The notes under the pieces: generated by a model | The model's input: the letters and a program-made list of their open reading frames with translations, nothing else | Told to the model about the DNA's origin: nothing | Database searches by the model: none | Assembly: GCA_026419785.1 (NCBI GenBank) | Contig: JAODTK010005880.1 | Coordinates: 62,001 to 126,000 of the forward strand | DNA: 64,000 bases | DNA from: Sclerodactyla briareus | Lineage: Eukaryota > Echinodermata > Holothuroidea > Dendrochirotida > Sclerodactylidae | Direction of reading: 5' to 3' | Program-made: the position numbers and the translations under genes | Shown here: one piece after another, positions 1 to 12,859 of the stretch | Position numbering within the stretch: the stretch's first letter is position 1 | How the letters are laid out: every line of letters begins with the position of its first letter

Positions 1-1779
1 ACTGAAATTCACCCTACACACAGCTGACCACCTTCGATTGCAAATCGGATGCTTCTGCCGGATCAGTTGACAGTACTAATTGAATTGAATACGTTATCGC
101 CCATACCATACCTGTCTGTTATTAACCTGGAACGCAGGTAAACAATCCTGATGAAAAAACGGTATGCATAAAACCATACACTTAAAACTTAGAGGGCGTT
201 GTCGAGTTATCGTGGTTTTTTCTACCAGACGATGAGTTTCGGGAGGGAAGGAGATATCCGTTTATGGACCCCACACACCAATAAGACGGAGACCTAGAAC
301 GTCCCACGTTGAGTAAGCGGAAATCAATCAATAGTGTCATACATCGGTTCCTGGAGCCCAGTAGCATATGTGTCTTACGTCGCACTGGTTAGCGGCTCAA
401 AAGGGAGTTCCTGAGAGTACCATAGGGCAAAATTCTAGGGGGGAAACAGTTGATGCAATCGAATATTCTTTCAAGGATGCCGCGCGTGGCGCTGGGTGGA
501 CTGCGCCATGGACTGGGAGAGAAAACAAGGTCCGGCCTCTCCGTGCGTCCGGGACATTGAGACTGGGAGCGCTTACAGCCGCGCAAACAGGGCGATCTGG
601 GAGAGCCGAGCCTCTCTGTGGCGCGATGCCCAGCTATCAAGGCAGGTTAAGGTTATAGGGATCTTGACTGATGAACCACGAAATTACTACGAGCTTCAGG
701 AAGAAGTCTCTACTGAAACATGGACCCAGCGGATGATTTACTTTGTATTCCATCCCCGGGGGTTTTCTATGCTGTTCCATAGCCGTGACAGATTGGAAAA
801 CTGAAAACCCACTCGAGCAATCTCATATAATTGCCGTAGCGTTATGGCGGGGTAGTAGAGTCGCATGTGGGGCCGCCCGCTGGACTGGGTACTCTGCAAG
901 GACTTGATCGCCAAACTTTCAGTAAAAGTGTTCAGGAGTATTGTATCTCTGTGGGCTTGATCGCCTGTAGTGATACTGAAAAATTCTACAACGAAGAAAA
1001 CTCGAGAGGCTTCGGAAGGTAAAGGGGGTGGAATGTTTCATTGCGTCTGTGGCGTACGTTATGAAATGTGCTATGATTCTTGTGGAAGCCATCGGAACAC
1101 ACAGTCGAGAGGCTGAACTGTTGGGACACCGTGTGTGCAATGAATGAGACCAAGGTCTAGTCCTTTAGTGGATATTGGTGGATAGTGCTGTGAGTAGAGG
1201 GGGGCAGGTGCGTGAGGTTTGTTCTCCCCTCAGCAGTTGTCTTTAATGCGTTCAATTTGTGCGAGCCTCAAGGACTGGCATATGTGTCACGAGGTTGCCA
1301 CCGTTATCACCATGTTGTGATCCCATTGACGTCCCGGGCAGGGGTGGGATTCGTCAGAAAAAAATAAACGAAAAACAAATATTCGTTACTTCTAACGAAT
1401 ACTGGCATGGGCGGCCGCCATTTGAAACGAATATTACCAGAATTCAATTCTGGCCCTTTGTGTGGTAATGTCAATTAGGGATTTTTCAAAACTTCTTCAC
1501 AATCCGTGTGTGTCTGAATAATCGTAGAAAGGTCATATTCGCGAAGATGGGATCATATCCACGAAAAAGCCATGTCCTGTTTGAGAGTTCACACGCCGTT
1601 TTTTGAAATATTCGAAGATTTAGTCATCAACGATTGTAATTCAAAATAGTTAGAACCAACACAAGCGTCGTTTCTTATAGAGCGATTGTGTCAGGGATTA
1701 AAACTTGTGTACAAACGTGTGAATATTGAAGCCTCTCTAAAGAGAAAATGATAGAAGGCTAAGTTGGTCTCTGTTCAAT
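1..1779. other. Unassigned sequence, no recognised gene
   Basis: No transposon motif, RNA gene or convincing exon was recognised here. A GC-richer patch at about 480-720 is open in several frames, the longest being a 102-codon plus-strand frame at 496-804. It has no recognisable domain and I could not define splice borders. A small AT-rich inverted motif (AACGAATATTCGTT-like, about 1376-1450) surrounds a GGCGGCCGCC palindrome. Confidence 0.5.
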
Positions 1780-2560
1780 ATATCGCAATATGTACGCTAT
1801 CATGTTTGCTACGTATGTAGTTATCACGCGTTATACGTAACGTATGCCCAAGTAACGTCAGCATACATTGATTACAGAATTAGAATTCGTCACTAGCTTA
1901 TATGCGCGTATAAAATTTCAACTATCAGTAAAAGGAATACCAATAAAAGCCATACTTCCAACCCGCTTACATATCGATAATACGAATCGATATTAGGTAC
2001 GTAAGTATTCGATAACCAGTAATGTACTATTATTAGTATAAATACGTGGCAGAGCAGTAGTACGTACGGAATTATTAAGTACACTAACAAAACCGTCGCG
2101 TATACTGTTAGGTAAGTATTGAAATCTAATTAAACACCACTCGCCTACGCGCGTCGATGAGTATAGCGTACGTACGTAAAACGTATGTCGCACGTACGTA
2201 TATTATCGTCTACGTTACTTGGCATAAATACGTGGTAATATTGCCGTGTGTACACATATAAACACATACAAAATTTGGTGGTATCCGTTCTACCAGTATG
2301 TCGATTTGAAAAATATTGTTTACGTACGCACGTTTGAGTTGCTTATGTAAACATATTACGCATACGTGATAATTACGTTCAAAGCAATTACCACATACTT
2401 TCATGTCTGAACGAAATTAGTACAGAATTACGTCCGTGTATGTTAGTGTTAAGCCCACGTCATACTATTACATACTACCGGTATCTTTGTTATTAGGACC
2501 GTACGTAAGTACGTAATACAACATAAAGTACCGCGTTTCAGCATTTACTTTCATTACCTA
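1780..2560. other. ACGT/TACGTA-rich compositional island
   Basis: About 24 ACGT tetramers occur in roughly 780 bases by eye, against about three expected by chance. Many lie in TACGTACGTA-like runs, for example near 2055-2065, 2167-2205 and 2498-2512. The sequence is AT-rich yet keeps these CpG sites. No tandem period is obvious and the minus-strand open frames inside (1893-2090, 2210-2404) show no known domain. It may be a degenerate repeat or an unmethylated patch; the function is unknown. Confidence 0.55.
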
Positions 2561-3930
2561 ATACGTTTTACCATGAGGTAGTGATATAACTACCGTATTG
2601 CGTAAAGCCTAGCACTGGTGTCGCAAGTAGTATTTACTAACAATAGCCATTAATGGAAACTCTCATCTACATCGCAACGAGCGTATGCTATCACTAATTA
2701 AGCGACTGTAGTAAGACTACATCATGCATATTCATGTATGTAAATAGAAACATCGGCCGATTTCTAAATTCGTTACTTCTGACGCATTAGAGTAGTAACG
2801 CTTTCTTCTGACGATCACCGGACTGGCCGGAGGGCCGGAAGAGATATTGTAGTCAGTTTGCAATTTCACATATTTACTGTGCGGGCTCCAATAGCACGGT
2901 TAGCATATAGTTGGTGGTACAAACTCTACTGAATCTACTAGGGGTTCCGTTTATGGTGGGGTGACCTTAGGGTGCGGGAGTGTTCCAGCAAAGAAGTGCA
3001 CTAGCAAAAGTTTCCGTTAGTGAGTGCTATTGTGGAGGGCAGATTATGGTTAAAATTTTGCACACGACTAGATTTTACAAGACAACGTTTGATTTCGGAA
3101 ATGGACACATTTTTTTTTTTTCGTGAGTTTCCGGAGAGGAAGATGTGCCATTGTGGGAAATATTCCACTTTTGCAGATGTCTCTCTGTGTTCAAGATGTT
3201 GGTGATACAAAACAATACCGAAAAATTTTAAAACAAAAATCCTTTCATTCGGGCAGAGTGAAAATTGGCCCAAATTGTTGGAATTTAGGATGAACACACA
3301 TTTTTCAGCAGTTTTCGTCAAGATATCTGGCGACTGGGACGACCTCAATAGTTGTCATAATCAAATTTTGACGAGACAAGAGGTCCCAAGGCACAGATTT
3401 TTAACTTGAATTTTTAGCTAAATTTTATTATAAAGGTATGGATGTGGGATATTGAAAACTAATTCCTTCTCCTTCCTCGCTCCCGTCCTGGACTGGACCA
3501 AACTAATAGTTGCAGATTTTCTCATGGATAAGTACCATATATTCAAATCAAGCTACGGCTACCATGGCTGACGTAGCCTATCCTGGCCTTGGGGTTTACA
3601 GCTTGCAGTGTGGATTTAACTTTTTTGAGCATCATCACACACCTATTAGCTAAGGTATAGGATTCTTCTATACCTCTTGACAATGCTAGGCGGCTAGCCC
3701 TAGTCAAAATAAATTGTATGGATAAGACTGCGTGGAAGCACAGGAAAGTCGTGAAAGCAAAGCTGAACGAAGAATGGACACAAAGTAAGCTCACGTACCA
3801 TATTTGACGAGTGAGTTCCTCAGTACTTATTCATAGCGCTGTTGACTGCCTAGTCTAATGTATAGCCGACTGTGTCTTTTAATCGCCCTGTCTTACGCGT
3901 ATTATACCCTCTCATTTTTTTTAATTTCTT
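2561..3930. other. Unassigned sequence, no recognised gene
   Basis: This stretch holds a T11 run near 3111 and short frames open on both strands. At 3543-3794 both strands are open for about 80 codons, but neither translation shows a family I recognise. I found no splice-supported exon and no transposon motif. Confidence 0.45.
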
Positions 3931-5797
3931 GAACGAAGTTCAGCAGGAATCTAATGTCAGTCACGTCGTGTGTGTGTGTTGGGTGTTAAATGTGTGATGT
4001 GTGTTGTGTGTGACGCCAGCTTTAAACACGATGAAACTTGATCATGTCTAAGTAGGTCAGGCTCATCCTTTGGTATTTGTGTTCCCCATGATGAGTACAT
4101 GAACCCTTTGTTTTTGGGGTCAGGTCAGAGAACGTCTGAGGTCACCAGAGGTCAAGTCTGAAAACCTTGTAACACGATACGTCCATAAATATATGTGGTG
4201 GTCTGTCAAGTTTGAATTGTGTGTGTAGCTTCTTATGGTGAGTACCCGGACCCTATGTTTTTGGTATAGTGCGGGGTGAATTTTAGTCGATTTTTTTTTG
4301 TGTGAAAAATTGGATATTCTGGCCATTTTGGCTTGTAAACACGAACTCGACCCCGCCGGATGGATAAGCTCCATACTTGGTATGTGTGTTCCTCATGATT
4401 ATACAGGCATCCTATTGTTTTGGGGTCGGGTCGAGGTCTCTGAGTCACCAGAGGTCAAAGTCTGAAAACCTTGTAACCACGATAAGTCCAGAATGGTTGG
4501 TCTGATCAAGTTGAATTAGGTTATAGCTTTCTTATGGGAAGTTCAGGAGCTCTATTGTTTTTTGGGTTCAGGCGCGGGGTGAATTTTGGTCGAAAATGGA
4601 AATTTGTGAAAATTCGATATTTTGGTAATTTTTGGCTTGTAACACGAAACAAACAAAAACGTAACTCGACCTCACCGGATGGATAAGTCCCATACTTGGT
4701 ATGTGTGTTCCCCATGATGAGTACATGAACCTCATTGTTCTGGTCAGGTCAGAGGTCATCTGAGGTACCAGAGGGCAAAGTCTAAAAAATTTTTTTCTTG
4801 TAACCGATAAGTCGGCAGAATTGGTTGGTCTGATCAAGTTGAATTGGTGTATAGCTTTCTTATGGGGAGTACAGGAACCCATTGTTTTTGGTTCAGTGGG
4901 AGGGGAGTGTGAATTTTGAGTTTCCGAAAATGGAAAAAATTTGTGGTGAAAATTGGAGATTTTGGCCTCATGTTGGCTTGTAACACGATAACTCGACCCC
5001 CATCTGGAGGGATGAAGCTCATACTTGGTATGTGTGTTCCCCATGATAGTAACTTAACCCTATGTTTGGAGTCAGGTCAGTAGTCATCTAGGTCCACCCG
5101 AGTAAGTCTTAAAACCTGTGAACACGATAGTCGCAGAATGGTTATCTGATCAGTTGAAATTAGGTTTATAGCTTTCTTACGGGGAGTAGCAGAACTCTAT
5201 GTTTTTGGTTCAGGGCCGGGTGATTTTGTCGAAAGAAGAACATTTGTGAAAATTGGATATTTTGGGCAATTTTGGCTTTGTACACATGATAATCGACTCC
5301 ATCTGGATGTGAAGGCTCATACTTGGTATGTGTGTGTTCCCCAGATGAGTACATTAAACCCTTTTTTGAGTCAGTCGAGAGGCTCTGGGTCACCAGAGGT
5401 CAAAGTCTGAAAACCTTGTAACGTAGGTCCAGAGGTTGGTCTGATCAGGTGAAATTAGGTGTGTATTTTCCTGATGGGGAGTATCATTAACCCTATTGTT
5501 TTTGGTAAGGGGCGGGGTGAATGAGGCCGATCTTGGTTTGTGTATTCCATATGAGTAATCATGAACACTATTGTTTGGGGTCATTCACCTAAGGTTACCA
5601 GAGTTCCAAAGTCTGAAAACCTTGAAAGTTGTGTGTAGCTTTCTTACGGCAGGGTACAGAACCCTAATTATTTGGTTGTAAAGATCGGAATTTGTCAGAC
5701 TTATTGCCATAATGAGCGGTACGATCTCCGCATTTGTCCGTGTGTCTGGCTATGGGCTGACAAACAGTCATATGACTCACAGGCTTTTGGATTTCTG
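3930..5797 (-). repeat. Family A element, complete minus-strand copy with about five 310-bp monomers
   Basis: Read on the minus strand, the copy starts near 5795 with a GAAATCC/AAAAGCCT head. This corresponds to the GAAAGC-GAAAGGCT head of the plus-strand copies at 49150 and 53160. Tandem monomers follow, recognised on the plus strand by ACTTGGTATGTGTGTTCC-like blocks near 4065, 4372, 4690, 5021 and 5318, with a deleted one near 5535. The spacing is about 300-330 bp. The element then has a GT/CA tract (3969-4012) and a GACTGACAT-AGATTCC-like tail ending near 3930. Monomers contain repeated AGGTCA half-sites and two AACAATAGGG-like blocks. The open frames inside (for example 4568-5044) are by-products. 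No transposase is visible, so if this is mobile it is non-autonomous. Confidence 0.85.
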
Positions 5798-6567
5798 TTA
5801 TATATCTCATGGTGTAGCTCTCACAGTCAGCTAACTGAACTGTTTAATCTGGCTTCATATTCTCAAGCGAGGCCAATCACGTCATTCCCGCGTTGTCAAT
5901 GGAACTGTATAAACGCCGCAATATTTACACTCAGGCCGCGTGGAGATCGTAGTTACTTGAATTTCGCCCTGTAACGTCACTGCTATGGCAGTCGGCGGTC
6001 TGAAACACCATTTTGGGTTTGAAGTTGCTATGATAAGGATCTGACTACGCGATTAGTCATCATCTCGCGTGTCTTCTCAATACGACCGTAGGGAAGCTTA
6101 GCAGCCTAACAAGCACTCGATGACGGGTCTGTCTGTAGGTGTAATATATAGTTAAGCTGGGCTCCACGTTCGATGTTTGCGGATCGCGAGATGATTCATC
6201 GAGTCTTGACAAGACTATGAATGACTGACAGAGCTAGCAAGTCTTCTTCACACACTGAATGGCCCCTAAAATGCCTTGGACTTTTTTCCTATAATAAGGG
6301 AATGAACGGATAGAGCGTGGACGGATAAAATGCTGTCACTGTTATCAGGTGTACCCATGCAGTCGAATTCAAGGTTATCTCTTCACTATCAGGGGCAGGC
6401 AAGGCACATTGATTTCCGCGTGGGCTTTGTTTTTGGCGATTTCATAGTTAAAGCACATATTTACTCACTGTGTGATAACTAGAGTCGCTCTATCTGCTAG
6501 GGAACGGCCTTTGGACCCCCAGGATCATGGTGCTATGCCTTGTGTTTCGAATATAGGAGCGGACTGA
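5798..6567. other. Unassigned sequence, no recognised gene
   Basis: This is a single-copy-looking spacer between the family A copy and the candidate zinc-finger exon. I see no repeat period, no splice-supported exon and no RNA gene in it. Confidence 0.45.
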
Positions 6568-6761
6568 TTTAAGGTTGCATACACTGACCGTTTCAACCTG
6601 AATAGTATGAATGACCATTTAACTCAAAGTCGCATTCATCCATACGAGAAGAGACCTAACAGCCCTGAATGTGTACAAACATACGCGGGCGAGTTGAAAA
6701 CTGTTGAAAAACTCTGCCTGGTGGCATGGAAACACTGCAAATGTTACTGGATCCAAATGAG
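6568..6761 (+). pseudogene. Possible decayed C2H2 zinc-finger exon
   Basis: An open frame follows a TGA at 6565 and runs to a perfect splice-donor match (AG then GTAAGT) at 6761/6762. Its middle reads LTQSRIHPYEKRPNSPEC, then TYAGELKT. This resembles the C2H2 signature L-x2-H-x-R-x-H-TGEKP-x-x-C-x2-C followed by F-x5-L: the RIH, EK, PEC and LKT positions fit. The first histidine is serine and the first cysteine is absent, so the finger would not fold normally. No neighbouring finger is visible in frame on either side. It could be a fragment of a zinc-finger gene, a pseudogene or a chance resemblance. A short alternative start in another frame (6726) also leads to the same donor. Confidence 0.3.
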
Positions 6762-7287
6762 GTAAGTGACATACGGGTCAGAGGTCACAGGATACCATAA
6801 AATGTGTTAAAGAGTTATTGAGTTTTATAACAGATTTGGAAACGATTCCATCACCGGAAATCTCTAGTAGGCGATGAGTTGATCAGTGATTTGTTTCAAT
6901 GAATCGTGAAATTGAAGCAATGTTGGGTCACTGAAACCAACAAGGCTCAGGGCCTTTGCGGTATATGTAATAAGATATCGAACTGAACCGGTTGGGATCT
7001 TCAACATACTTTCTCAATGATCCTTATAGACACCAAATAATTCCTGTCGCGCAAGAAAATATTGCAACTGAGCCCAATCTCACTTTCCTGCAACGTCCAT
7101 GAAATGTTTCAAAGGGTTATGGTTAAACGCCTTCTCAGTACTACCTAACAGTTTGTTGATTCCATGGTCAGTTTTGCAGACAGGGGGGGGCAGGCAGGGG
7201 TGGATGTCAGTGTTGACATACTTCACAAATGTGTATCTCCATCTCGACAAAGACAACGCCACCACGATTGCTAGGTTTGTCAAGTAG

Positions 7288-7730
7288 TGTGCACTGAAAA
7301 CCCAAATTAGTCGCGCCCACTAATTTAAGGTTAGTCCAGATGGTGTCAATCTTGACTAATTCTGGAGTTAGTAAGTCCAGCCATACTAAAAGGCTTGACT
7401 AGCATGGCTTAGTCAGGCCTGCCATACCAACTTGAGGTTAGTCAGGCCACACTAGTCAAGCCCTTGACCAATGCGGCCCGATCTAACATGCATTAGTCAT
7501 GCATGCTTGACTAATCGCCAGACTAACCAATACGTTAGTAAGCCATGCTTGACTAACCGCCCTCGACTACAACCCGACTACCTTTGCCTTAGTCCAGGTG
7601 GGTGTCAATCTTGAGCAATGTCGAGGTTATCCAGCATGCCGACTAAGATCTTGTTAGTCAAGCGTGTTGACTAGGATCAAGGTTAGGCAAGCTATCTCGA
7701 CCAAAGCGTACATGATAATGAGCCAGACTA
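7288..7730. repeat. TTAGTC/GACTAA palindromic minisatellite, copy 1
   Basis: The sequence is dominated by short inverted and direct copies of TTAGTCAGGC, its complement GCCTGACTAA and CATGCTTGACTAA-like variants. They recur every 20-40 bases in both orientations, so single strands could fold extensively. It opens with CACTGAAAACCCAAATTAGT and closes near an imperfect hairpin (TAATGAGCC to GGCTCTCATTA, about 7716-7748). A second array of the same family lies at 18085-18410. There is no coding potential. Confidence 0.75.
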
Positions 7731-7863
7731 TATCCTGGGCTCTCATTACGCGAGAAAAGTTAGCCTCCTGGAGAACTTCCCATTACCGAAGGAGCTGAGG
7801 GTATGCAATACTGGCAGTTTACTATAGCTATATTGCATTGAAAATGCCTAATTCCGGAGGGTA

Positions 7864-7930
7864 AAAAACAAAAAAACAAAACAAAACACACAAAAAAAAA
7901 ACAAAAAACAAAAAAAAAACACAAAAAAAC
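7864..7930. repeat. A-rich low-complexity tract
   Basis: AAAAAC-type repeats run for about 65 bases. The tract could be the remnant poly(A) tail of a retroposed sequence on the plus strand, but no body was recognised upstream. Confidence 0.7.
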
Positions 7931-10370
7931 CAGGGATTTTTTGAGGTTAAAGCCTGGTCTAGAATAACTCCTCCAAGACTGCCTCTTCTGGGGAATGACA
8001 TCGAAGAGTAATATGGATTTTTGTCATTTTATTTTTCATAAACCAATACACGGCGGCCACATTGCACTATCAGACATAATTGGATATGAACAAAAACAAT
8101 GACTGTATGAAAAAACAATAGAAATTTATGAAATAGAATGGAAAAGCTTTGGCAAGCAGATGAATATGACAGCGTAAAAAAACAACTGCATACAATATTG
8201 GCAACCTTCGCGCAGTGTGATGGCAGAATGACTACAGATACGCATATCCCCCAGTCATATAGTAGGAGTATACTTCTTTGCATATGTCACCACGTCCATC
8301 CAATTTTGTTATCAAGTTTGTCAAGTTGCCCGTGTAACTTGAGTTACCTTTTGATCATCGAATAAACATACACTTGAGGCGGTCACTAGGAGATCGCATA
8401 CCACTCTCTATACTAATCCCCCGTAAAAACACCTGCATAAGAAAACCAACAGCCCTGATTGCTCCTACAGTTTTATGTTGCATCTAAAAAAAACATCGCC
8501 CTCCACCCTGTCACCCCCCCTCCCCCCCTCTTAAATTTTTCACTGCTGCTGGGGAAAAAAAGAGGGAATAACAATTTGTTCAAGGATCTACAGTCAAGAC
8601 TCAAGTCAAAATGAACGATTGGGAAATATTTATGTGGACAGGGCCAGCGCACTCCATACGGCGAAATATCACCATTTGAGAATCTGCTTGAAGTCGCGTG
8701 TCAGTCACATGTCCAATGAAGTGATAAGCTTCATTCACAGACCTGGGGTCCATGCAAACCCTATATGGAATACGAATTATCTAACAAAAATCACCCCGGT
8801 TACTCGCATGTATCCATGAACCAATCTGTATGACTCCAATCATCAACAAAATCCACTGCTTAATGTCATACCCGAATGTAGCACATGTACTCGTGCAGAT
8901 TGCCGAAATGTGTCATCCCATTTGAGGCTGTAGGCGCGTCGTCGGGGCGCAAAAGTAGCATGCCCTAAAAACATTACTCATTCAGACGATTTGACACCAA
9001 GCCTCTTAATCAGGATGCTTCATACAATATGAATTCTGAGTAGGCACACAAAATATTTGCATGACGCCCGGTCAAGCCTATTGTACTGACTATAGTGTAA
9101 ATTATACAAACAACCTATGGCATTAAATGGTTGAATATACAAAAAAAATTGGCATGAGTGAGGTCTCTATAGATGTATATAGATTTCACAACAAGCAGAC
9201 ACAGTTGGAAAACAGCCTATAATTTTGTTAGCAGTATGATTCTTTGTTGAAGCAGACTGTTTTGACGACACTCCCAAAAGTCAAGTTGAAGATATGACAC
9301 GCTGACATCCACATCACCACTGCAGCAAAGAACGTCTACAGATGTGGCTCACTGGTAGTCCATCACAAACAGAGTGAACGCCTCCGAATGCCGGCTCCCC
9401 CATCCATTCTCAATGACTGGGTTTTGTGTATGGAAGAAAATTCATGTATGAAGTTCAAAGAATTATGCACACAGAAATCCTATCTAGTGATTTCCGCACC
9501 CATAGGGACAGCACCACACAGACAATATAACAATGTGCGCACACTTAGTTTAGTTTGTACTTTGGCAGCGGCAGACACAGATAACACAACATCACCAAAC
9601 CACTTGTCCACCAATAACCACCACTATAGCCGTTGTTTCTCGAAAGGCGCAACGATTCCATTTGCATGCCAATATGGAGCAGGTTTCTCGCAGAATTTTC
9701 CAAGGCTGATGCTAGTACTATAATCATATTAGGTGCATGTCAGATTGGATGATTTCTGCCCCCTTTCCCTAATAACCGTATACTATGGAGGCATACACTC
9801 GTACTCATTCTCAGACTGGCAATTTGTTTGGAAGAGACAAAGCCATGAAGGACCTGTGATGCATGTTCCTCATCAGGCTTGGCCATTTGGTTCATTTCAG
9901 GTCACTCTATTGTCTGAATGTACTGTGTTTTCTTCTACATTTGCCTTATTTTGAATTCCTCGCTGCACCCCCACCCCAAAAATGAGAACGTCCACACACC
10001 CACGCCGACTCACCCCATTTTCCTCTCCTGTAAACAGTACACATTACCCATATTAAAAATCTTCTTCCAAGGTCTTGCAATTCTTATAGACCTTTTCTCA
10101 CAGTAGTTCAATTCGTCTGAATGGCACCGGTATTTTTTCTGCTACATACATTAATGCTACACTAAGTGGCTTCCTGGAGTCCCGCATTCCCAGGGCAGCC
10201 TCGAATTCCTCAATGACCCATACTATTTACAAAATTTCGTCATCAGCGTTCCCCTATCAAAATAATTGATCAACCTCAACTGACGCGCACCCAGGTCACT
10301 GTCTTACTGGTGCAATAAAAATCTGTGGCGTGTCGGTCTGATCACTCGCAATTGTGATTGGTTCATCCGC
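7931..10370. other. Unassigned sequence, no recognised gene
   Basis: About 2.4 kb with scattered frames of 60-111 codons, none with a recognisable domain or paired splice sites. It contains a C/T-rich run at 8500-8535. The longest frame (9388-9723) lies opposite another open frame and I could not assign it. Confidence 0.4.
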
Positions 10371-10379
10371 TCGAGTATT

Positions 10380-10500
10380 CGGTCAGTCCTAAGCTTCTCG
10401 CTTTGCCGCGCCACACCCGGGATCGAGCCACGGCCCAGGCTGTAGGTCAATAGTCATGGTTTGCTATATTGCTCTGCAGGCACACTCCTGTATTATTATT
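10380..10500 (-). mobile_element. Possible tRNA-derived SINE head
   Basis: On the minus strand, GTGGCTCGATCCCGG near 10412-10426 resembles a Pol III B box (GGTTCGANTCC) at 9 of 11 positions. It is preceded by GAGCA and a GACTATTGACC anticodon-arm-like stretch at plausible tRNA spacing. The 5' A-box half is weak, and the downstream body and tail were not delimited. A chance B-box match is the main alternative. Confidence 0.3.
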
Positions 10501-11817
10501 TCGGCTATGGTTGTTTTACAAGGCCCAGGTCTGTGAATTTGACTGGGGGGGGGGAAGGTCGATGACTGCCGGTACTTCGTATTTTCTCTACCCTAGATCG
10601 ATCGGCCCTTTGTGAAGCCGACTGTGTGGATTTAATTAAAAACTAGGCCAATATATCCGTACATTATATTCCATAGATTGGGTGAACTAGGACTGCATAT
10701 TTCAGAGCATTTTGTGACAACCAACAAATCATATCATGACGCATAACACATCTTACGCTTACCAGGTTGGTGCTGGTCCACTCCTGGATTGCATGGCAAT
10801 CAAGTGAGATGACAATTCCCATCACGCTGGTCCACTAAACCAAAACTACTCCACGGGCTTATATAGAGTAAAACTCCCCTTTCAGCATCTGGCGTCACAA
10901 AGATGGCATGATGTTCTCCTCTCCGTACTGTAGTTTGGGCTGGGGGTGGTTGGGTTCGTGGTTTTCCAACATGGTAGCTGCTTTTTCAAGTGGCATCTGA
11001 ACTTAAGAACATTAAAGAAATACCATCACAAAGAAGAAAATCGCTAGAAGTATATCCCGGTAAACGAGTCCATCCGGTGGGCTGGAAATGGGTTACCAGG
11101 CATTAGCATGGGACAAGGGTTCACTATCTTTAGGTTTAGGGAGAATGTATGTATAGATTGGCATGGTTACAAATTCTTGAACAGGTACCAGTTCTGTGAA
11201 CTCTGACAGATAGTAAACTGGGCACCTTCATTGTCCCTATTGTTATGTCTGTGTGTGAACTATCATCAAATTTTATGAAATGTGATGAAAATGATGAATT
11301 TTCTGCACGGAACACATTCCAAGACATCATAAACGCATGGAAAGTGACTTACTAGAGCACCCTATTAATATTTGTGCATGACTAAAATATATGTGAGATA
11401 CACACTGTTCACTCGGTGAATACCGGTCGCTCACTAATGCCTCCTTCAAGGGTATGAAATGAATGTTACTGTATATATATTCCGTATCACTTTCAGTAGT
11501 AACCTCCTTGATAAATTACCTTGAATACTCTAGGGAGTAGGGACGTTTACATAATCTATTCTCTAAAATCCCTGTGCAAAACCAATATGACATTTATTTC
11601 ACACACGGGGTCTCCATTTTGGTAGTTTGTACTGTGTACTATCAACCCATATACTAAGTAACAGTAGTATAGGCAACGTGGAAGCGTGCAAAACTTCATT
11701 TCATAGGGGCACGTGTGTTAGCATAGGCAGTCATAGAGTCAAGCTCAGCAAGATCATACATTTCACTTCTTTGTGGGTGTATCACGCGCTAAATCCCGTA
11801 CTTTGTTCTTGTTTTTC
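10501..11817. other. Unassigned sequence upstream of the copia insertion
   Basis: Nothing recognised apart from a G9 run near 10544-10552. Open frames are short and show no domain. Confidence 0.4.
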
Positions 11818-12058
11818 TGTTGGGAGCGGGTAATCTTCGACGTTGTCATGATGGAGGTCGCTAATCTAGGACCGATTTGCTAGGATTTTACACGATCGAC
11901 GCCATCTTTATTTTGATGTCGCAATTATCTCCTCGTTGCCATGTCAACATAAATAAATGAAACATACAGAATATTCAATCGCTTGCTGAGCATCAACCGG
12001 CTGAGTGGTGGCGCACTAAATTATTATACAGTAATATGGAAACAGACACACTGCAACA
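11818..12058 (-). repeat. 3' LTR of the copia element
   Basis: This 241-bp copy aligns throughout with 16369-16606. Shared landmarks are CATGATGGAGG, CGATCGACGCCATCTTTATT, GCCATGTCAAC, CAGAATATT and TATACAGTAATATGGAAA. On the minus strand it begins TGTTGCAGTG. The expected polypurine tract just upstream (plus positions 12059-12085) is weak. Confidence 0.9.
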
Positions 12059-12519
12059 CCCGACTTGCTCTCTATTTCCTTTCGATGGTCAAAATAGTGA
12101 GGGCCAGCTAGTTTTCAAATGACCTTGTTTGATATGGGCCGTAAACCATTACCATGTAATGTGATCAAATACTATAATGATGTGCTCATAAGTTTCAATA
12201 TGAACGATATAACGCAAATAACTGTCCTGTCATCTATAAGCACTAAATGTTCATAATCAATATCTACACGCTAACATGTAAGTGAAAAGTTATATTCTAA
12301 GACACTCAACACCAAAGACAAGTTGGCAAATTTGACCACTTGAATTTTGTTTCCCCCCCCCCCCCCCCCCTTCGGTTTTGTCATTATGTCCGCAACCATC
12401 TCAGGGCAGTGGGACAATAGGTAAGGACTATCTTCCCACGGTCAAGTTACTGTACGGATAAAATGGTAGCGGATATCAATGTGCTTAGACCTCTGATGGT
12501 TACTGGGTCCCCCTTTTTT

Positions 12520-12745
12520 TTAACGAAGCGATTGCCTTGGTTGTCCTCGTGAATCAGAACTGTTCACCTGCACACTCTACACCAAAATCATTCAACAGTT
12601 GCCGAGATACAAGCTCTCCTGCACTGGCTGCTGCAAGAGTGCGATGTATTCTGCTTCTCAGAGGACACGGCCACAGTTGGCTGTTTCTTGGACTTCCAGG
12701 AGGAAATCAGTCGCCCTGCTCTTGACAACTGAAGCCGTATCCGCT
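12520..12745 (-). pseudogene. copia RNase H remnant
   Basis: The minus-strand reading WKSKKQPTVAVSS, then in shifted frames QLLNDFGVECAGEQF, matches the Ty1/copia RNase H block (WKSKKQ-TVA-SS-EAEY and the following helix). At least two frameshifts and an internal stop separate these pieces. The domain degrades the RNA strand during cDNA synthesis and is the last part of copia pol, which agrees with its place next to the 3' LTR. Confidence 0.85.
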
Positions 12746-12859
12746 GACACTACGTCTGTCATCGCGTCGAGGATGCCCAGTCCAGCTCCTCACTGTAGCC
12801 CTCTAAGGACAATATATCCCTAAGATTTTCCTATAGGCAAGCAGCTTATAGTCTCGAGT

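Noticed and set aside
496..804. 102-codon plus-strand frame in a GC-richer patch
   Set aside because: Overlaps other open frames, shows no known domain and no supported exon borders. Kept only as a note in the unassigned region.
4568..5044. 158-codon minus-strand frame
   Set aside because: It lies inside the tandem monomers of family A. The neighbouring monomers do not keep the frame.
3930..5797. Possible CRISPR-like array
   Set aside because: The units are ~310 bp of continuous repeat with no short repeat and unique-spacer structure, and the context is eukaryotic.
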